Positions 52,197 to 61,344 of a DNA stretch of 64,000 nt are shown in pieces. The stretch's first letter is position 1; each line of letters starts with the position of its first letter. Below the pieces are notes generated by a model. That model was given only the letters and a program-made list of their open reading frames with translations. It had not been told where the DNA came from and ran no database searches. Where the stretch lies: NCBI RefSeq assembly GCF_007829835.1, contig NZ_VIWP01000001.1, forward strand, positions 806,001 through 870,000, given 5' to 3'. The DNA comes from Neorhizobium alkalisoli. Its GTDB lineage: Bacteria > Pseudomonadota > Alphaproteobacteria > Rhizobiales > Rhizobiaceae. The position numbers were made by a program, and so were the translations under genes.

Positions 52197-55100
52197 CTAT
52201 TCGAGGACCTCCTCCCGCCTGGCGTGGCCACGTTCCTCGATCGCGCGGCCGATCATGTAAAGCGCCGGCACCACGAAGACAGACAGGATGGTCGAGATCA
52301 GCATGCCGCTCACCACCGAAATGCCGATCGACTTGCTGGCATTGGCGCCAGCACCGCTTACAAGCACAAGCGGGATCATGCCGACGATGAAGGCGATGGA
52401 TGTCATCAGGATCGGACGGAAACGCAACTTGCCGGCAACGACAGCCGATTCCATCAGCGACTTGCCTTCCTTGATCCTGAGCTCTCGCGCAAACTCGACG
52501 ATCAGAATGGCATTCTTGGCGGCGAGCGCGACCAGCAGCACAAGTCCAATCTGGGTATAGAGCGTGTTCTGCAGCCCCAGCGCCAGCAATACGGCGACCG
52601 TCCCCGCCAGAGCCAGCGGCACGGAAAAGATTACCGGCAGCGGCCCGAGCCAGCTTTCATATTGCCCGGCCAGCACGAAATAGACGAGCACCAGCGCCAG
52701 TGCGAAGGCAATGTAGATCTGGCTGCCTGCCAGCTTCTCCTGATAGGAGATTGCCGTCCAGTCCGTGGTCGCGCCCGAGGGAAGAACCTCAGCTGCGGCC
52801 TTGTCCATGATCTGCATGGCTTCACCGGAACTGATAGCGGATTGCGGTCGGCCGACGATCGACGTGGCCGGATGCAGGTTGTAGAGCGAGATCAGCGAAG
52901 GACCGACCGTCTCCTGCACATCGACCATGCTGGCGATCGGCACCAGCGCGCCCGAGGAATTCGGCACTTTCAGGCGATCGATGCCTTCCGCGACGCTGCG
53001 ATAGGAGCCTTCAGCCTGCACATAGACCTGGAATGTATGGCCGAAACGGGTGAACTGGTTCACATAGGCTGAACCGAGATAACCCGAAAGTGCGTTGAAG
53101 ACGTCGCCGATCGCGACACCGAAAGTGGCGGCCTTGGTGCGATCGACATTGACGGCAAGCTGCGGGCTGTTGAAATTAGCGTTCACCTGCACGCCCTGCA
53201 ATCGCGGATCTTCCAGTGCACGGTTCGCCACGCCCTTGGCAATATCGGCCAGCCGATTGAAATCGCTGCTGCCATCCGACAGCTGGACCATCATGGTGAA
53301 GCCGCCGGTATTGCCGATCCCCTGGATCGAGGGCGGAGGCACGGCAACCGCCATCCCGTCGTCAAGATTGGCAAGTTTTTTGGAGATCGCCTGATAGATC
53401 GGCAGGAGGCCTTCGGACTTGCCACGTTCGTCCCAGGGTTTGAGGACGATGTAAGCGAGACCGGCGCTGGGAAGCGGGGCGTTATTGTCGAGCAGCGAGA
53501 CGCCGGCGACGGTGATGACATTCGCGACACCGGGCTGCTCTTTCAGCCGCTCCTCCACCTGTTTCAGCGATTTGTCGGTACGCTCCAGCGAGGCGCCGGC
53601 GGGCAGTTGAACTGCAGCGACGAGATAGCCCTGATCTTCGAGCGGCAGGAAGCCTGTCGGCACTTTCGACAGGCCCAGAAAGGCCAGCGCGACGACCACC
53701 GCAGTACCCGCTGCAACGAGGTAACGGAAGCGCAGCAACCGGGACAGCAGCGCCGTGTAGCCATCCTCCAGCCTGTTGAAGCCTTTGTCGAACCAGCGGA
53801 AGATGAAATTACGCTGCTCCACCGGCTTGATCGGCCGCATCCAGAGCGCCGCCTGAACCGGTTTCAACGTGATCGCATTGATGGCGCTGATGACAGCCGT
53901 CGCGGCAATGACCAGCGCGAACTGCTGGTAGAGCTTGCCGGTCAGGCCGGGCAGGAAGGCTGCCGGCAGGAAGACCGAGACGAGTACCAGCGTAATGCCG
54001 ATGATCGGCCCGAATAGTTCGTCCATTGCCTTTTCCGCGGCCTGCGGTCCCTTGAGGCCGTAGGACATCTGGCGCGCGGCGCCTTCGACAATGACGATCG
54101 CGTCGTCGACGACGATGCCGATTGCCAGCACGAGTGCAAACAGCGTCGACATGTTGATGGAGAAGCCGAAAGCCGCCATGGCCGTAAAGGCGCCAACGAG
54201 CGTCACCGGCACGGTGGTCGCCGGCACGAGCATGGCCCGCCAGTCCTGCAGGAAGAGGAGGATGACGATGAGAACGATGACACAAGCCTCGATCAGGGTC
54301 TTGTAGACCTCATCGACAGCCGCATTGACGAAGGCCGTGGTGTTGAACGGCACCGAATAGCTCAGCCCTTCCGGAAAGGCTTTTGCCAGTTCCTGCATGC
54401 GCCCTTCCACGGCGTGGGCGACATCGAGCGCATTGGCTTCCGGAAGCTGGCTGATCGCCAGCGAAGCGGATGCCTTGCCATTGACGCGAAAGATCTGGCT
54501 ATAGGATTTCGATCCGAGCTCGACGCGGGCGATATCGCGAACGCGAGTGATCGCACCCGTTTCCGTATCGGTTTTGACCACCACGTCCTCGAACTGATCG
54601 ACCTGGTCCAGCCGTCCGGAAATCTCGATCGGTGTCTGAAAGCCCTGACCGCTTGCGACCGGAGGCATGCCGATCTGGCCACCGGACACGGTCTGGCTCT
54701 GCGACTGGACGGCGCTGACGACATCGGACGGTTTCAGCCCACGCGCCTGCAGCCGGTCGGCATCCAGCCAGATCCGCATCGCATAATCGCCTGCGCCATA
54801 CACCGTCACGTCGCCAACGCCGGGAACCCGCGCGATCGCGTCCTTCAGATTGATCGTCGCATAATTGGCGAGGTAGAGGCTGTCATATTTCGGGTCGGCG
54901 CCATCGAGCGTGACGAAGGCGAGGATCGAGGTCGAACGCTTGCGGACCGTCACCCCCTGCGATTGGACCGAGCTTGGCAGCTGGGCATTGGCAGCGTCGA
55001 CGCGGTTCTGGACGAGGATCTGCGCTTCGTCCGCATCCGTGCCGATATCGAAGGTCACGGTCAGCGAATAGGTGCCGTCGCTGGAACTGGTCGACTGCAT

Positions 55101-55334
55101 GTAGAGCATGCCGGGCACGCCATTGACCTGCTGTTCGATCGGCAGGGCAACCGTGTCCATCAGCGTTCTGGCGCTGGCGCCGGGATAACGCGCCTGAACC
55201 TGAACGGTCGGCGGCACGATGTTTGGATATTGCGCGATCGGCAGGCGCAAGAAGGCGATCGCGCCGAGCAATATCGTCAGGAGCGCGATGACATTGGCGA
55301 GAACCGGGCGTTCGATGAAAAAGCGTGAAAACAT
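52197..55334 (-). CDS. RND multidrug efflux transporter (AcrB/MexB, HAE1 family)
   Basis: A 1045-aa inner-membrane pump of full AcrB length. Features: N-terminal FFIERPVLANVIALL and IAQYPNIVPPTVQVQARYPGASA (split, residues ~6-55), the proton-relay aspartate pair in TM4 within AIGIVVDDAIVIVEGAARQM (~403-422), GFLPLEDQGYL (porter region, ~570), and late TM segments with a GLVLLVALAAKNAILIVEFA stretch (~925-944). It exports drugs, detergents or metabolites with the adaptor encoded 12 bp upstream. No outer-membrane channel gene is adjacent, so it must borrow a TolC-like protein. Regulation by the two-component system upstream is likely. Confidence 0.95.
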   Translation of the reverse strand: MFSRFFIERPVLANVIALLTILLGAIAFLRLPIAQYPNIVPPTVQVQARYPGASARTLMDTVALPIEQQVNGVPGMLYMQSTSSSDGTYSLTVTFDIGTDADEAQILVQNRVDAANAQLPSSVQSQGVTVRKRSTSILAFVTLDGADPKYDSLYLANYATINLKDAIARVPGVGDVTVYGAGDYAMRIWLDADRLQARGLKPSDVVSAVQSQSQTVSGGQIGMPPVASGQGFQTPIEISGRLDQVDQFEDVVVKTDTETGAITRVRDIARVELGSKSYSQIFRVNGKASASLAISQLPEANALDVAHAVEGRMQELAKAFPEGLSYSVPFNTTAFVNAAVDEVYKTLIEACVIVLIVILLFLQDWRAMLVPATTVPVTLVGAFTAMAAFGFSINMSTLFALVLAIGIVVDDAIVIVEGAARQMSYGLKGPQAAEKAMDELFGPIIGITLVLVSVFLPAAFLPGLTGKLYQQFALVIAATAVISAINAITLKPVQAALWMRPIKPVEQRNFIFRWFDKGFNRLEDGYTALLSRLLRFRYLVAAGTAVVVALAFLGLSKVPTGFLPLEDQGYLVAAVQLPAGASLERTDKSLKQVEERLKEQPGVANVITVAGVSLLDNNAPLPSAGLAYIVLKPWDERGKSEGLLPIYQAISKKLANLDDGMAVAVPPPSIQGIGNTGGFTMMVQLSDGSSDFNRLADIAKGVANRALEDPRLQGVQVNANFNSPQLAVNVDRTKAATFGVAIGDVFNALSGYLGSAYVNQFTRFGHTFQVYVQAEGSYRSVAEGIDRLKVPNSSGALVPIASMVDVQETVGPSLISLYNLHPATSIVGRPQSAISSGEAMQIMDKAAAEVLPSGATTDWTAISYQEKLAGSQIYIAFALALVLVYFVLAGQYESWLGPLPVIFSVPLALAGTVAVLLALGLQNTLYTQIGLVLLVALAAKNAILIVEFARELRIKEGKSLMESAVVAGKLRFRPILMTSIAFIVGMIPLVLVSGAGANASKSIGISVVSGMLISTILSVFVVPALYMIGRAIEERGHARREEVLE

Positions 55335-55346
55335 GATGTCACCCGA

Positions 55347-56576
55347 TCAGTTGGTGGCCGGCGCTGCTGCGCCCTGCTTCGGTTCACCGGTCGCAGCCCC
55401 CGACGCGGTCGCCGGTTGCCGTGTCACCTTTTCTCCGGCGCGGACACCGACCACGGCGTTCTGAACCACCCAATCTTGCGCCGAAAGCTTGCCTTCCACC
55501 TGCTGCCAGTCACCGCTGCGGCCGAGAACGGTCACGGAGCGACGCTCGACCATGCCGTCATGCTTGACGGCGAGCACGAAACGCCCCTGCTGATCGGTGC
55601 CGATGGCCGCCGGCGGTACGAGAACGGCATCCGTGACCGTTCCCATCGATATGCGCAGGCGCAGGAACAGGTTTGGTAGAAGATCCCGGTTCTTGTTGTC
55701 GAAGATTGCCCGCACCGTCAGCGTGCCGGTCGCAGCATCAGTCTGGGGAGACACGTAATCGAGCCTTCCCTCATGCGGAAAATCCTTGTCGATCTTGGTC
55801 GCGGCCTCGACCTTGACGTTCCTGAGATCCTTGGGCGTCAGCCCGCGCTCGCGGGCCTGCTTGCGGATCTGCAACATGTCGGTATCGGATATGGAGAAGG
55901 AAACATGCACCGGATCCAGCCTAACGATCGTCGCCAGCGTCGTCGGGCCACCGGTGCCGACCAGCGCACCGACATCCGCCTTGTGTTCGGTGACGAAACC
56001 ATCGAAGGGAGCGGTGATGCTGGTATAACCGAGATTGATCTGCGCCTGTTTCAGGGAAGCCTTGGCCGAGTCCAGCTGTGCTTTGGACGTATCGCGGGTT
56101 GCGCGGGCATTGTCGACATTCGCTTCAGACGTCGTCGATGAGCGGGCAAGCTGCTCCTGCCGTCCCAGCTGAACCTGGGCATTGTCGAGGCTCGCCTGGG
56201 CCTGTTCGACCGCAGCCTGCGCCTGCTGCAGCTGTGCTTCATATTGATCGGGTTCGATCAGGAACAGACGCTGGCCCTGCTTGACCTCCGTGCCATCCCG
56301 GTAATCGATGGATCTCAGATAACCCGTGACGCGGGCCGTCAGATCGACGCTGTCGAGCGCTTTGGTCGTGCCTGTCTCATACAGATAGCGGGTGACCTCT
56401 GCCGTTCTGGGCTGGACGGTGACAACCGGTTTCGGTGCCGCCTCGGCCTTCCCCTGCTCATCACCTTTGCCGTTACAGGCCGCCAGCAGCAGAGCAGCTG
56501 AAGCTATGGCGACCCCTCGAACAGAGACGTGAACGCGTGAAGTGAGGGTCGGCGTCTTGTCGGGACCATGTTGCAT
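55347..56576 (-). CDS. RND efflux periplasmic adaptor lipoprotein (AcrA/MexA type, HlyD family)
   Basis: A 409-aa membrane-fusion protein with a lipoprotein signal: N-region, then VAIASAALLLAACNGKG, lipobox LAAC. Central features: DSVDLTARVTGYLRSIDYRDGTEVKQGQRLFLIEPDQYEAQLQQAQAAVEQA (split; residues ~70-120, lipoyl and hairpin start), a coiled-coil hairpin rich in Ala/Gln (~105-170), ITAPFDGFVTEHKADVGALV (~186-205). The ATG at 56576 lacks a clear ribosome site; an upstream start at 56666 would lengthen the N-region oddly. It links the RND pump to an outer-membrane channel. A tandem GTAACA box lies ~100 bp upstream. Confidence 0.9.
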   Translation of the reverse strand: MQHGPDKTPTLTSRVHVSVRGVAIASAALLLAACNGKGDEQGKAEAAPKPVVTVQPRTAEVTRYLYETGTTKALDSVDLTARVTGYLRSIDYRDGTEVKQGQRLFLIEPDQYEAQLQQAQAAVEQAQASLDNAQVQLGRQEQLARSSTTSEANVDNARATRDTSKAQLDSAKASLKQAQINLGYTSITAPFDGFVTEHKADVGALVGTGGPTTLATIVRLDPVHVSFSISDTDMLQIRKQARERGLTPKDLRNVKVEAATKIDKDFPHEGRLDYVSPQTDAATGTLTVRAIFDNKNRDLLPNLFLRLRISMGTVTDAVLVPPAAIGTDQQGRFVLAVKHDGMVERRSVTVLGRSGDWQQVEGKLSAQDWVVQNAVVGVRAGEKVTRQPATASGAATGEPKQGAAAPATN

Positions 56577-56672
56577 GAGGGTGCCTATCGGTTTGATGAC
56601 TGCCGCGGCGAGACAGATCTGCCGCGAACTTCGCCACCGGTTTAGGCGCGGCCCTTTGCGCGGCATTTGCAA

Positions 56673-56692
56673 TATTGTTACGGTTTGTTTCA
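56673..56692 (-). promoter_or_regulatory. Tandem 10-bp response-regulator box b (pump promoter)
   Basis: On the minus strand: TGAAACAAAC followed directly by CGTAACAATA, two 10-bp half-sites in direct repeat. Similar pairs occur at 59848-59867 and 61345-61364. Position is ~97 bp before the adaptor start codon, fit for activation of the pump genes. Binding by the response regulator at 59094-59813 is inferred. Confidence 0.5.
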
Positions 56693-56716
56693 GCCGGACG
56701 CGGGCAGGCCATCGGG

Positions 56717-57034
56717 CTAGATCGATCGGCCGTCATCGCGGCTTGGCATCGACATTCCGTCCTCCGGCATATCGCCGGACGTGGCCAGGCAATCAAGAAG
56801 CTGTTCGCGCAGGTCGTACAAGGCATCGGCAAAGACGTCGCCGCTGTCGCGGTACATATGCGCCAGGTCCGAGACTTCGAGATAGGCCGCGGCTTCGACA
56901 CTGCACACAGCCGGGGCAACTTCCGCAACAATGCGCGGTGCACCCCACGCGCTGTCCATCGTCACCACGGCAAGAGCGGTGGAAGCGATCGTGGCCAATG
57001 CTGCCGAGATCAGGAAGGTCGCGGTGATCCGCAT
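56717..57034 (-). CDS. Small exported hypothetical protein (105 aa)
   Basis: Start 57034 has GGAGATG ~9 nt upstream and opens with a clear Sec signal peptide (MRITATFLISAALATIASTA, cleavage near ALA or WGA). The mature ~75 residues are acidic, with two cysteines (Cys44, Cys82) that could pair in the periplasm, a short EVAPAVCSVEAAAYLEVSDL stretch and an acidic end. No family is recognised. It lies between the two-component system and the pump on the same strand, so may be co-expressed with them. Confidence 0.6.
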   Translation of the reverse strand: MRITATFLISAALATIASTALAVVTMDSAWGAPRIVAEVAPAVCSVEAAAYLEVSDLAHMYRDSGDVFADALYDLREQLLDCLATSGDMPEDGMSMPSRDDGRSI

Positions 57035-57124
57035 CGGGTCATCTCCATATGAGGTTGCCGGATAGATTCGTCCCTTGCGCTGCGGCGTGTCTCCCACACC
57101 GCAGCGCCCGATCGATCTCCGGGA

Positions 57125-57364
57125 TCAGTTCTCGCGCTTCGCCAGCACGTCCTTGATCGTCGAGGAGCAGGTTGGGGAGAGCTTTTCCTTGTTGGTCTTG
57201 ATGCAGGCCATCAGCCCGCCATCACCCGGCTTGATACCGGGGCAAAGCTTCTGGATATCGTCCTTGCAATTGTCGCGCAGGGCGAGCTTGTCCGACATGG
57301 ACAACTGCTGCGCCGAGACGACGCTTGTGCTCGCGAGAAATGCGACGGCGAAATACTTCAGCAT
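57125..57364 (-). CDS. Small secreted cysteine-rich-repeat protein (79 aa)
   Basis: Start 57364 has AAAGGAAA upstream. An 18-residue signal peptide (MLKYFAVAFLASTSVVSA-QQ) is followed by a single GLG1-like cysteine-rich repeat: Cys33-x7-Cys41-x12-Cys54-x11-Cys66, with the pattern C..DI.KLCPGI..G.G....C...N...LS..C. Such periplasmic proteins of ~80-120 aa are common in rhizobia; function unknown. Two disulfides would be expected. Same strand as the two-component system and efflux genes. Confidence 0.78.
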   Translation of the reverse strand: MLKYFAVAFLASTSVVSAQQLSMSDKLALRDNCKDDIQKLCPGIKPGDGGLMACIKTNKEKLSPTCSSTIKDVLAKREN

Positions 57365-57493
57365 GGGTGTTTCCTTTCAGGTCTTCCGGAGCAATGCCGA
57401 CTTGTTTCGGCAACCTGCTCGCGGAGGCTGTTTTCCCACCGCTACGTCGCATCTTGATTTCGGAAATATTTCCGTTCTTTGCAGCGGCGCCCA

Positions 57494-57667
57494 TCAGCAC
57501 CGGCTGTCTTTGCGATAGGCCTGACGGGCATACGGATCGAGCCTGGCCGCGACTTCCGTCATCAGGTTTTCGAGCTCGGCAGGAGAGACACGATCCGCTC
57601 TCATGACCTGACGGATGAGTGGATCATTCAGGATGGCGGAGCGGGTCATTTCGTATTCGGCGAGCAT
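57494..57667 (-). CDS. Small hypothetical protein (57 aa)
   Basis: ATG at 57667 with a strong AAGGAG 8 nt upstream. The short protein MLAEYEMTRSAILNDPLIRQ... ends DPYARQAYRKDSRC and is predicted helical and soluble, with a single C-terminal Cys. It follows the histidine kinase gene on the same strand (67 bp). I recognise no family. The good ribosome site and sensible composition support it being real. Confidence 0.6.
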   Translation of the reverse strand: MLAEYEMTRSAILNDPLIRQVMRADRVSPAELENLMTEVAARLDPYARQAYRKDSRC

Positions 57668-57734
57668 GGCGCTTACTCCTTCCATGATGAGGCAGGAGCA
57701 TTTCTATCTCGCCGGGTTTGCACGCTTTATGCGA

Positions 57735-59087
57735 TCATGTTTCAACTTGTACGGCCTGATCCGAAACAGCGTCGGGCCGAAACAATGGAAGCGAGACTGT
57801 CGCCTTGAGGCCAGATCGCGCCTCTCTGCCGGAGAGCTGGATCGTACCGCCCTGCGCATCGAGAATCTGCCTGACGATGGCAAGGCCGAGGCCGGTGCCG
57901 CCGTGATCGCGGTTTCGCGACGGTTCGCCCCGGAAAAAGGGCTCGAACACGAGTTCAAGATCTCCGGGCGGAATACCCGGGCCGTCGTCTTCGACGATCA
58001 GGATGGCCCGGCCGTCACGGACCTGCGTCCCGACATAGGCGTGGTGACCGTATCGCAGCGCGTTGGACAGAAGATTGTCGATCACCCTCTGCAGGGCCGT
58101 CGCCGGTATTTTTACCGGAACGGCGTCAGGACCGGATGCAAGTTCGATCCGACTGCCCTGCGGATCCATCTCGCTGGCGCAGCGTCTCAGGGTCTCGGAA
58201 AGATCGACGATCTCCGTTTCCGATCTTGCGGCGGATTCGCTGGCAAATAACAGGGCATCGCCCAGCAGCTGTTCCATCGCCTCGACATCGCGAATGGCCT
58301 TGTCGCGGTGTGTGCCGGCCGGCATCATTTCCAGCCTCAGGCGAAAGCGCGTGAGATAGGTCTTCAGGTCATGCGATATCGCACCGAGAAAGAGCGTGCG
58401 ATTGTTGAGAAGCCCCAGAATGCGGTCCTGCATCTTGTTGATGGCGCGGATCAGGGTGCGCAATTCGCGTGCCCCCCGTTCCTTGACCTCGATCGGCTCG
58501 ACGCGGCTGCCGAGTTCATCGACGCTGTGTGCCAGCTGCGAGAGCGGTCGAGTTTCGCGGGCCACGGCAAAAATGGCGAGAAGCGCGATGGCGATGCCGA
58601 AGAACCCGGCGATGAAGCCGATCGGCATGTTCCAGACCCGAAGCGTCGTCTTGTCCGAGACCGTGAAGACCGCGAATTCACGCGTCTTCAATTGGGTGAT
58701 GAAGGTTATGGTGAAGGCATCGCGCTGCTGGTTTTTGAGCGTACCGGCCCTGACCGTGCGGCCCGGCGCATAGTCATCGAGCATCGACTGGGCAAGCACA
58801 CGCATCCGGGCAAAGCTGAAGTCATCGACAAATGTCTCCGGCACGCGCGGCATGATCTCTACGCTGAAGCCGCTGACATCCGCGACGGCGAGCGCCTGGG
58901 CCCTCAGGCCCTGCGGCGCATCATCGAGCAGGCGCACGACTGCCGAGATCCGGTTGGCGATCGCGTAAGGCGGCAGGGGCGAGCGCTCCGACTGCCACAT
59001 ATAGGATGCGACGAAGGCGATTTGTCCGAGAAACAGCGCCCCGGTGACGATGAGCGCAATTCTGGCGACGATGCCGAGCTGGTTCAT
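57735..59087 (-). CDS. Sensor histidine kinase (EnvZ-type)
   Basis: A 450-aa membrane kinase: TM1 (~8-29), a ~125-residue periplasmic sensor, TM2 (~153-175), HAMP (~176-228), DHp domain with H-box FLGAISHDLKTYLTRFRLRLE (phospho-accepting His239), and HATPase_c with N-box VIDNLLSNALRYG (~334-346), DDGPGIPPGDLELVFEPFFRG (G1/F, ~367-387) and GGTGLGLAI (G2, ~395-403). It lies 6 bp downstream of the response-regulator gene, clearly its partner. The periplasmic domain gives no ligand. It probably senses envelope stress or a toxic compound that the pump exports. Confidence 0.94.
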   Translation of the reverse strand: MNQLGIVARIALIVTGALFLGQIAFVASYMWQSERSPLPPYAIANRISAVVRLLDDAPQGLRAQALAVADVSGFSVEIMPRVPETFVDDFSFARMRVLAQSMLDDYAPGRTVRAGTLKNQQRDAFTITFITQLKTREFAVFTVSDKTTLRVWNMPIGFIAGFFGIAIALLAIFAVARETRPLSQLAHSVDELGSRVEPIEVKERGARELRTLIRAINKMQDRILGLLNNRTLFLGAISHDLKTYLTRFRLRLEMMPAGTHRDKAIRDVEAMEQLLGDALLFASESAARSETEIVDLSETLRRCASEMDPQGSRIELASGPDAVPVKIPATALQRVIDNLLSNALRYGHHAYVGTQVRDGRAILIVEDDGPGIPPGDLELVFEPFFRGEPSRNRDHGGTGLGLAIVRQILDAQGGTIQLSGREARSGLKATVSLPLFRPDAVSDQAVQVET

Positions 59088-59093
59088 CGGGTT

Positions 59094-59813
59094 TCAGCCA
59101 TCCGTCACGGTCGGGTTGAAAAGATAACCCGCATTCCTGACCGTGGTGATCACCTGCGCGTTCGGCGGCAGGCAGGCGGCAAGCTTGGTGCGCAGGCGTG
59201 AAATCGCCACGTCGATCGTCCGGTCATAAGCGTCCGTGGCCGATCCGCGCGTGTAATCCAGCAACTGGTCGCGGGACAGAACCCGTCTCGGCCTCTCCAG
59301 AAAACAGGCCAGAAGATCGAATTCCGTCGTCGTCAGAGGAACGGATGCCCCGTCCTCCGTCGTGATGCTGCGTGCCTCGGGATCAACCACCAGTCCGGCA
59401 AAACGTTTTATCCCGCTTCCGCCAGCCAAGGGAGCTGCCGACGCATTCGTCCGCCGCAGCACTGCGCGGATACGGGCAAGAAGCTCGCGCGGATTAAAGG
59501 GTTTGCCGAGATAGTCGTCGGCACCGAATTCCAGCCCAACAATGCGATCGATTTCGGCAGTCTTCGCCGTCAGCATGATGATCGGAACCTGCGAGCGCAC
59601 CCGGATGCGCCGGCAGAAGGAAAGCCCGTCCTCGCGCGGCATCATCAGGTCAAGGATGACGAGATCGGCCCATTTGCGCTCGACCAGCGGATCGGCCGAA
59701 GCGGGACTGTCTGCCGTGCGGACGACATAACCTTCGCCGGTGAGAAACTCGTCCAGCAGGTCGCGGATTTCCGGATCGTCTTCCACAACCAGAATTTTCA
59801 GCGCTTCTTCCAT
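59094..59813 (-). CDS. OmpR-family response regulator
   Basis: A 239-aa regulator. Receiver domain with acidic cluster VVEDD (residues 9-13), phospho-acceptor Asp55 in VILDLMMPREDG, Thr/Lys positions (MLTAKTAEIDR, GADDYLGKPFNPRELLARIRAVLRR), then a winged-helix DNA-binding domain with VPLTTTEFDLLACFLERPRRVLSRDQLLD (split, ~160-190) and RTIDVAISRLRTKL. Start 59813 has AGGAGG ~9 nt upstream; a longer frame to 59855 lacks one. Divergent from an HdeD-like gene; the space between holds tandem GTAACA-type half-sites at 59848-59867. Probably regulates itself and the efflux genes. Confidence 0.95.
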   Translation of the reverse strand: MEEALKILVVEDDPEIRDLLDEFLTGEGYVVRTADSPASADPLVERKWADLVILDLMMPREDGLSFCRRIRVRSQVPIIMLTAKTAEIDRIVGLEFGADDYLGKPFNPRELLARIRAVLRRTNASAAPLAGGSGIKRFAGLVVDPEARSITTEDGASVPLTTTEFDLLACFLERPRRVLSRDQLLDYTRGSATDAYDRTIDVAISRLRTKLAACLPPNAQVITTVRNAGYLFNPTVTDG

Positions 59814-59847
59814 CTCTTCTGCTCCTCCTTTCGGCCGGCGAGCATAC

Positions 59848-59867
59848 CGTAACATTCCGTCACACGG
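59848..59867 (+). promoter_or_regulatory. Tandem 10-bp response-regulator box a (autoregulation/HdeD promoter)
   Basis: CGTAACATTC then CGTCACACGG, two adjacent 10-bp half-sites in direct repeat on the plus strand. They are 35 bp upstream of the response-regulator start and 65 bp upstream of the HdeD-like start, in the only shared promoter region. 10-bp tandem spacing is the usual arrangement for OmpR/PhoB-type dimers. Confidence 0.55.
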
Positions 59868-59931
59868 ACGGCATCATTCCGCAAACTGCGGGACGGATTG
59901 TGATGCGGATCCCAACGAATTGGAACGCATC

Positions 59932-60531
59932 ATGGCCCGGACGACGAGACCCGCTTCTTACCCCCAACAGACGACCCTGTTGAAGGAGCGCCAGGGCAAC
60001 ATCCTCGTGACCGGCATTCTGGTCACGGCGGCCGGCATGACCTTCTTCTGCAACATCGTCGCGGTTGCCGGTGTCTCCTGGCAAGTGATAGGACTGATGC
60101 TGCTGACCACCGGCCTGCTGCAATTTCACGCCAGCTGGCAGATCAGGGAACGGGTCCCGTCCGTCATGTGGGGCACGACCGTGGCCCTCTATGCCGCCTT
60201 CGGTGTGCTGGCATTCATCAATCCGTCGACCCGCATCGCGGCACTCAGCCTGGCCTTCTTTGCCGGTCTCATCGCCACAGGCACGATGCGATGTTGTTGC
60301 GGTTATGTCCTGCAAGCGGCCGGCCGGGGCTGGCGCTGGCTGGTGACGGGCGGAGGCTTCACCATTGCAATGGGAAGCCTGCTCATGGCCGGCTGGCCAT
60401 ATAACGACCTTGCGACCGCCGGCCGGCTGCTGGCACTGGACCTGACGGCCTATGGTCTCAGCCTTGTCGGCTTTGCCCTGTATCTCGGTTCCGACGTTAC
60501 GAAGGGCCGGGCAAAGAAGCGGTTGAGATGA
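59932..60531 (+). CDS. HdeD-like (DUF308) membrane protein
   Basis: A 199-aa protein with about six TM helices and short loops, the pattern of HdeD, an acid-resistance membrane protein. Features: GNILVTGILVTAAGMTFF (first helix, ~22-39), LMLLTTGLLQFHASWQIRERVP, and a third/fourth helix with STRIAALSLAFFAGLIATGTMR containing the DUF308 repeat character. ATG 59932 with GGAA upstream. It is divergent from the response regulator. It contains three consecutive Cys in helix 5 entry (RCCCGY). Function in stress resistance is inferred. Confidence 0.75.
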   Translation: MARTTRPASYPQQTTLLKERQGNILVTGILVTAAGMTFFCNIVAVAGVSWQVIGLMLLTTGLLQFHASWQIRERVPSVMWGTTVALYAAFGVLAFINPSTRIAALSLAFFAGLIATGTMRCCCGYVLQAAGRGWRWLVTGGGFTIAMGSLLMAGWPYNDLATAGRLLALDLTAYGLSLVGFALYLGSDVTKGRAKKRLR

Positions 60532-60550
60532 CCTGACCACGGAATCCACC

Positions 60551-61237
60551 TCAGCCTCTCAAAAGCGATTTCAGGGATGTGGCCGTCGTCGACGAACCGC
60601 GATCAATGCCGGCCTTGGCCGCATCGAGTGGCCGGATGCTGGCAGGGATATCGAGTGCATTCGGATATTGGCGTGCCACGAAGGCATAAACGAGCTTTCC
60701 GCTGCGGGAATCAAAGAGTTCGACCGCATAGGTGATGGCGCCGTTGAAACTGCCCTCCCGGTCCGTTGCCGCGCGGACGCCGCTCAAGGCAAGGCCGACG
60801 GGTGTCAGTTTTGTTACCGTCCCGAGAACCGGAACACTCTCTTCGGCTCCCGTAAGCGTGACACGCATGCGAAGCACCTGAGGTCCGGCGGCGCCGGCGA
60901 GAAGGTTCCGGCGACCGAGCTCGGATCTGAATTTCTGGTCGGCATGGCGGGCCAGTTCCGCCTTGGATTCTTCCGAAATCTTGCCGAACTGATGGTCGCG
61001 ACCACGATAGATCGCCACCGGTTCCAGCGTGATGGAGGCGTAGGATTTGAGTGCGGCGGTATCGAGCGTGCTGTTGAAGGCAACCTGCCGGTCGCCGCCG
61101 CTTGTATTGGCATGCAACTCAGCCGTGGAGGACAGCGCCTGATAATGCACCGGCCGCGTGCTGCATGCCGTACATGCGAGTGCAGCGGCGATCACGCCCG
61201 CTCCCTGAAGAACCGTCATTCCCCGTGACTGAGCCAT
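60551..61237 (-). CDS. DUF3313-like outer-membrane lipoprotein
   Basis: A 228-aa lipoprotein: N-terminal GVIAAALACTACSTRPV with lipobox CTAC. The body contains YASITLEPVAIYRG (residues ~66-79), KFRSELGRRNLLAGAAGPQVLRMRVTLTGAE (split, ~102-132), and LSGVRAATDREGSFNGAITYAVELFDSRSGKLVYAFVARQYP (~149-190), the beta-rich pattern of DUF3313. AAGGGAAG lies before the ATG at 61237; a second start at 61219 is possible. Function unknown; related proteins are expressed in stress and chemotaxis-poor envelope contexts. It shares the upstream GTAACA box region with the SH3 protein. Confidence 0.75.
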   Translation of the reverse strand: MAQSRGMTVLQGAGVIAAALACTACSTRPVHYQALSSTAELHANTSGGDRQVAFNSTLDTAALKSYASITLEPVAIYRGRDHQFGKISEESKAELARHADQKFRSELGRRNLLAGAAGPQVLRMRVTLTGAEESVPVLGTVTKLTPVGLALSGVRAATDREGSFNGAITYAVELFDSRSGKLVYAFVARQYPNALDIPASIRPLDAAKAGIDRGSSTTATSLKSLLRG

Positions 61238-61344
61238 GATGGCCGGACTTCCCTTCGCTCAAAATCGCCTTCCGACGCACAGGCCGGAATTGCCGCAATG
61301 GCGGCATCGCATCTGACGACAGGCAATTTTCATGGGAATTGCAG

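Noticed and set aside
50804..52231. 475-codon open frame antisense to the last NtaA-type gene
   Set aside because: It would run through the terminator at 52149-52188 and overlaps a clear monooxygenase gene; composition is that of a shadow frame.
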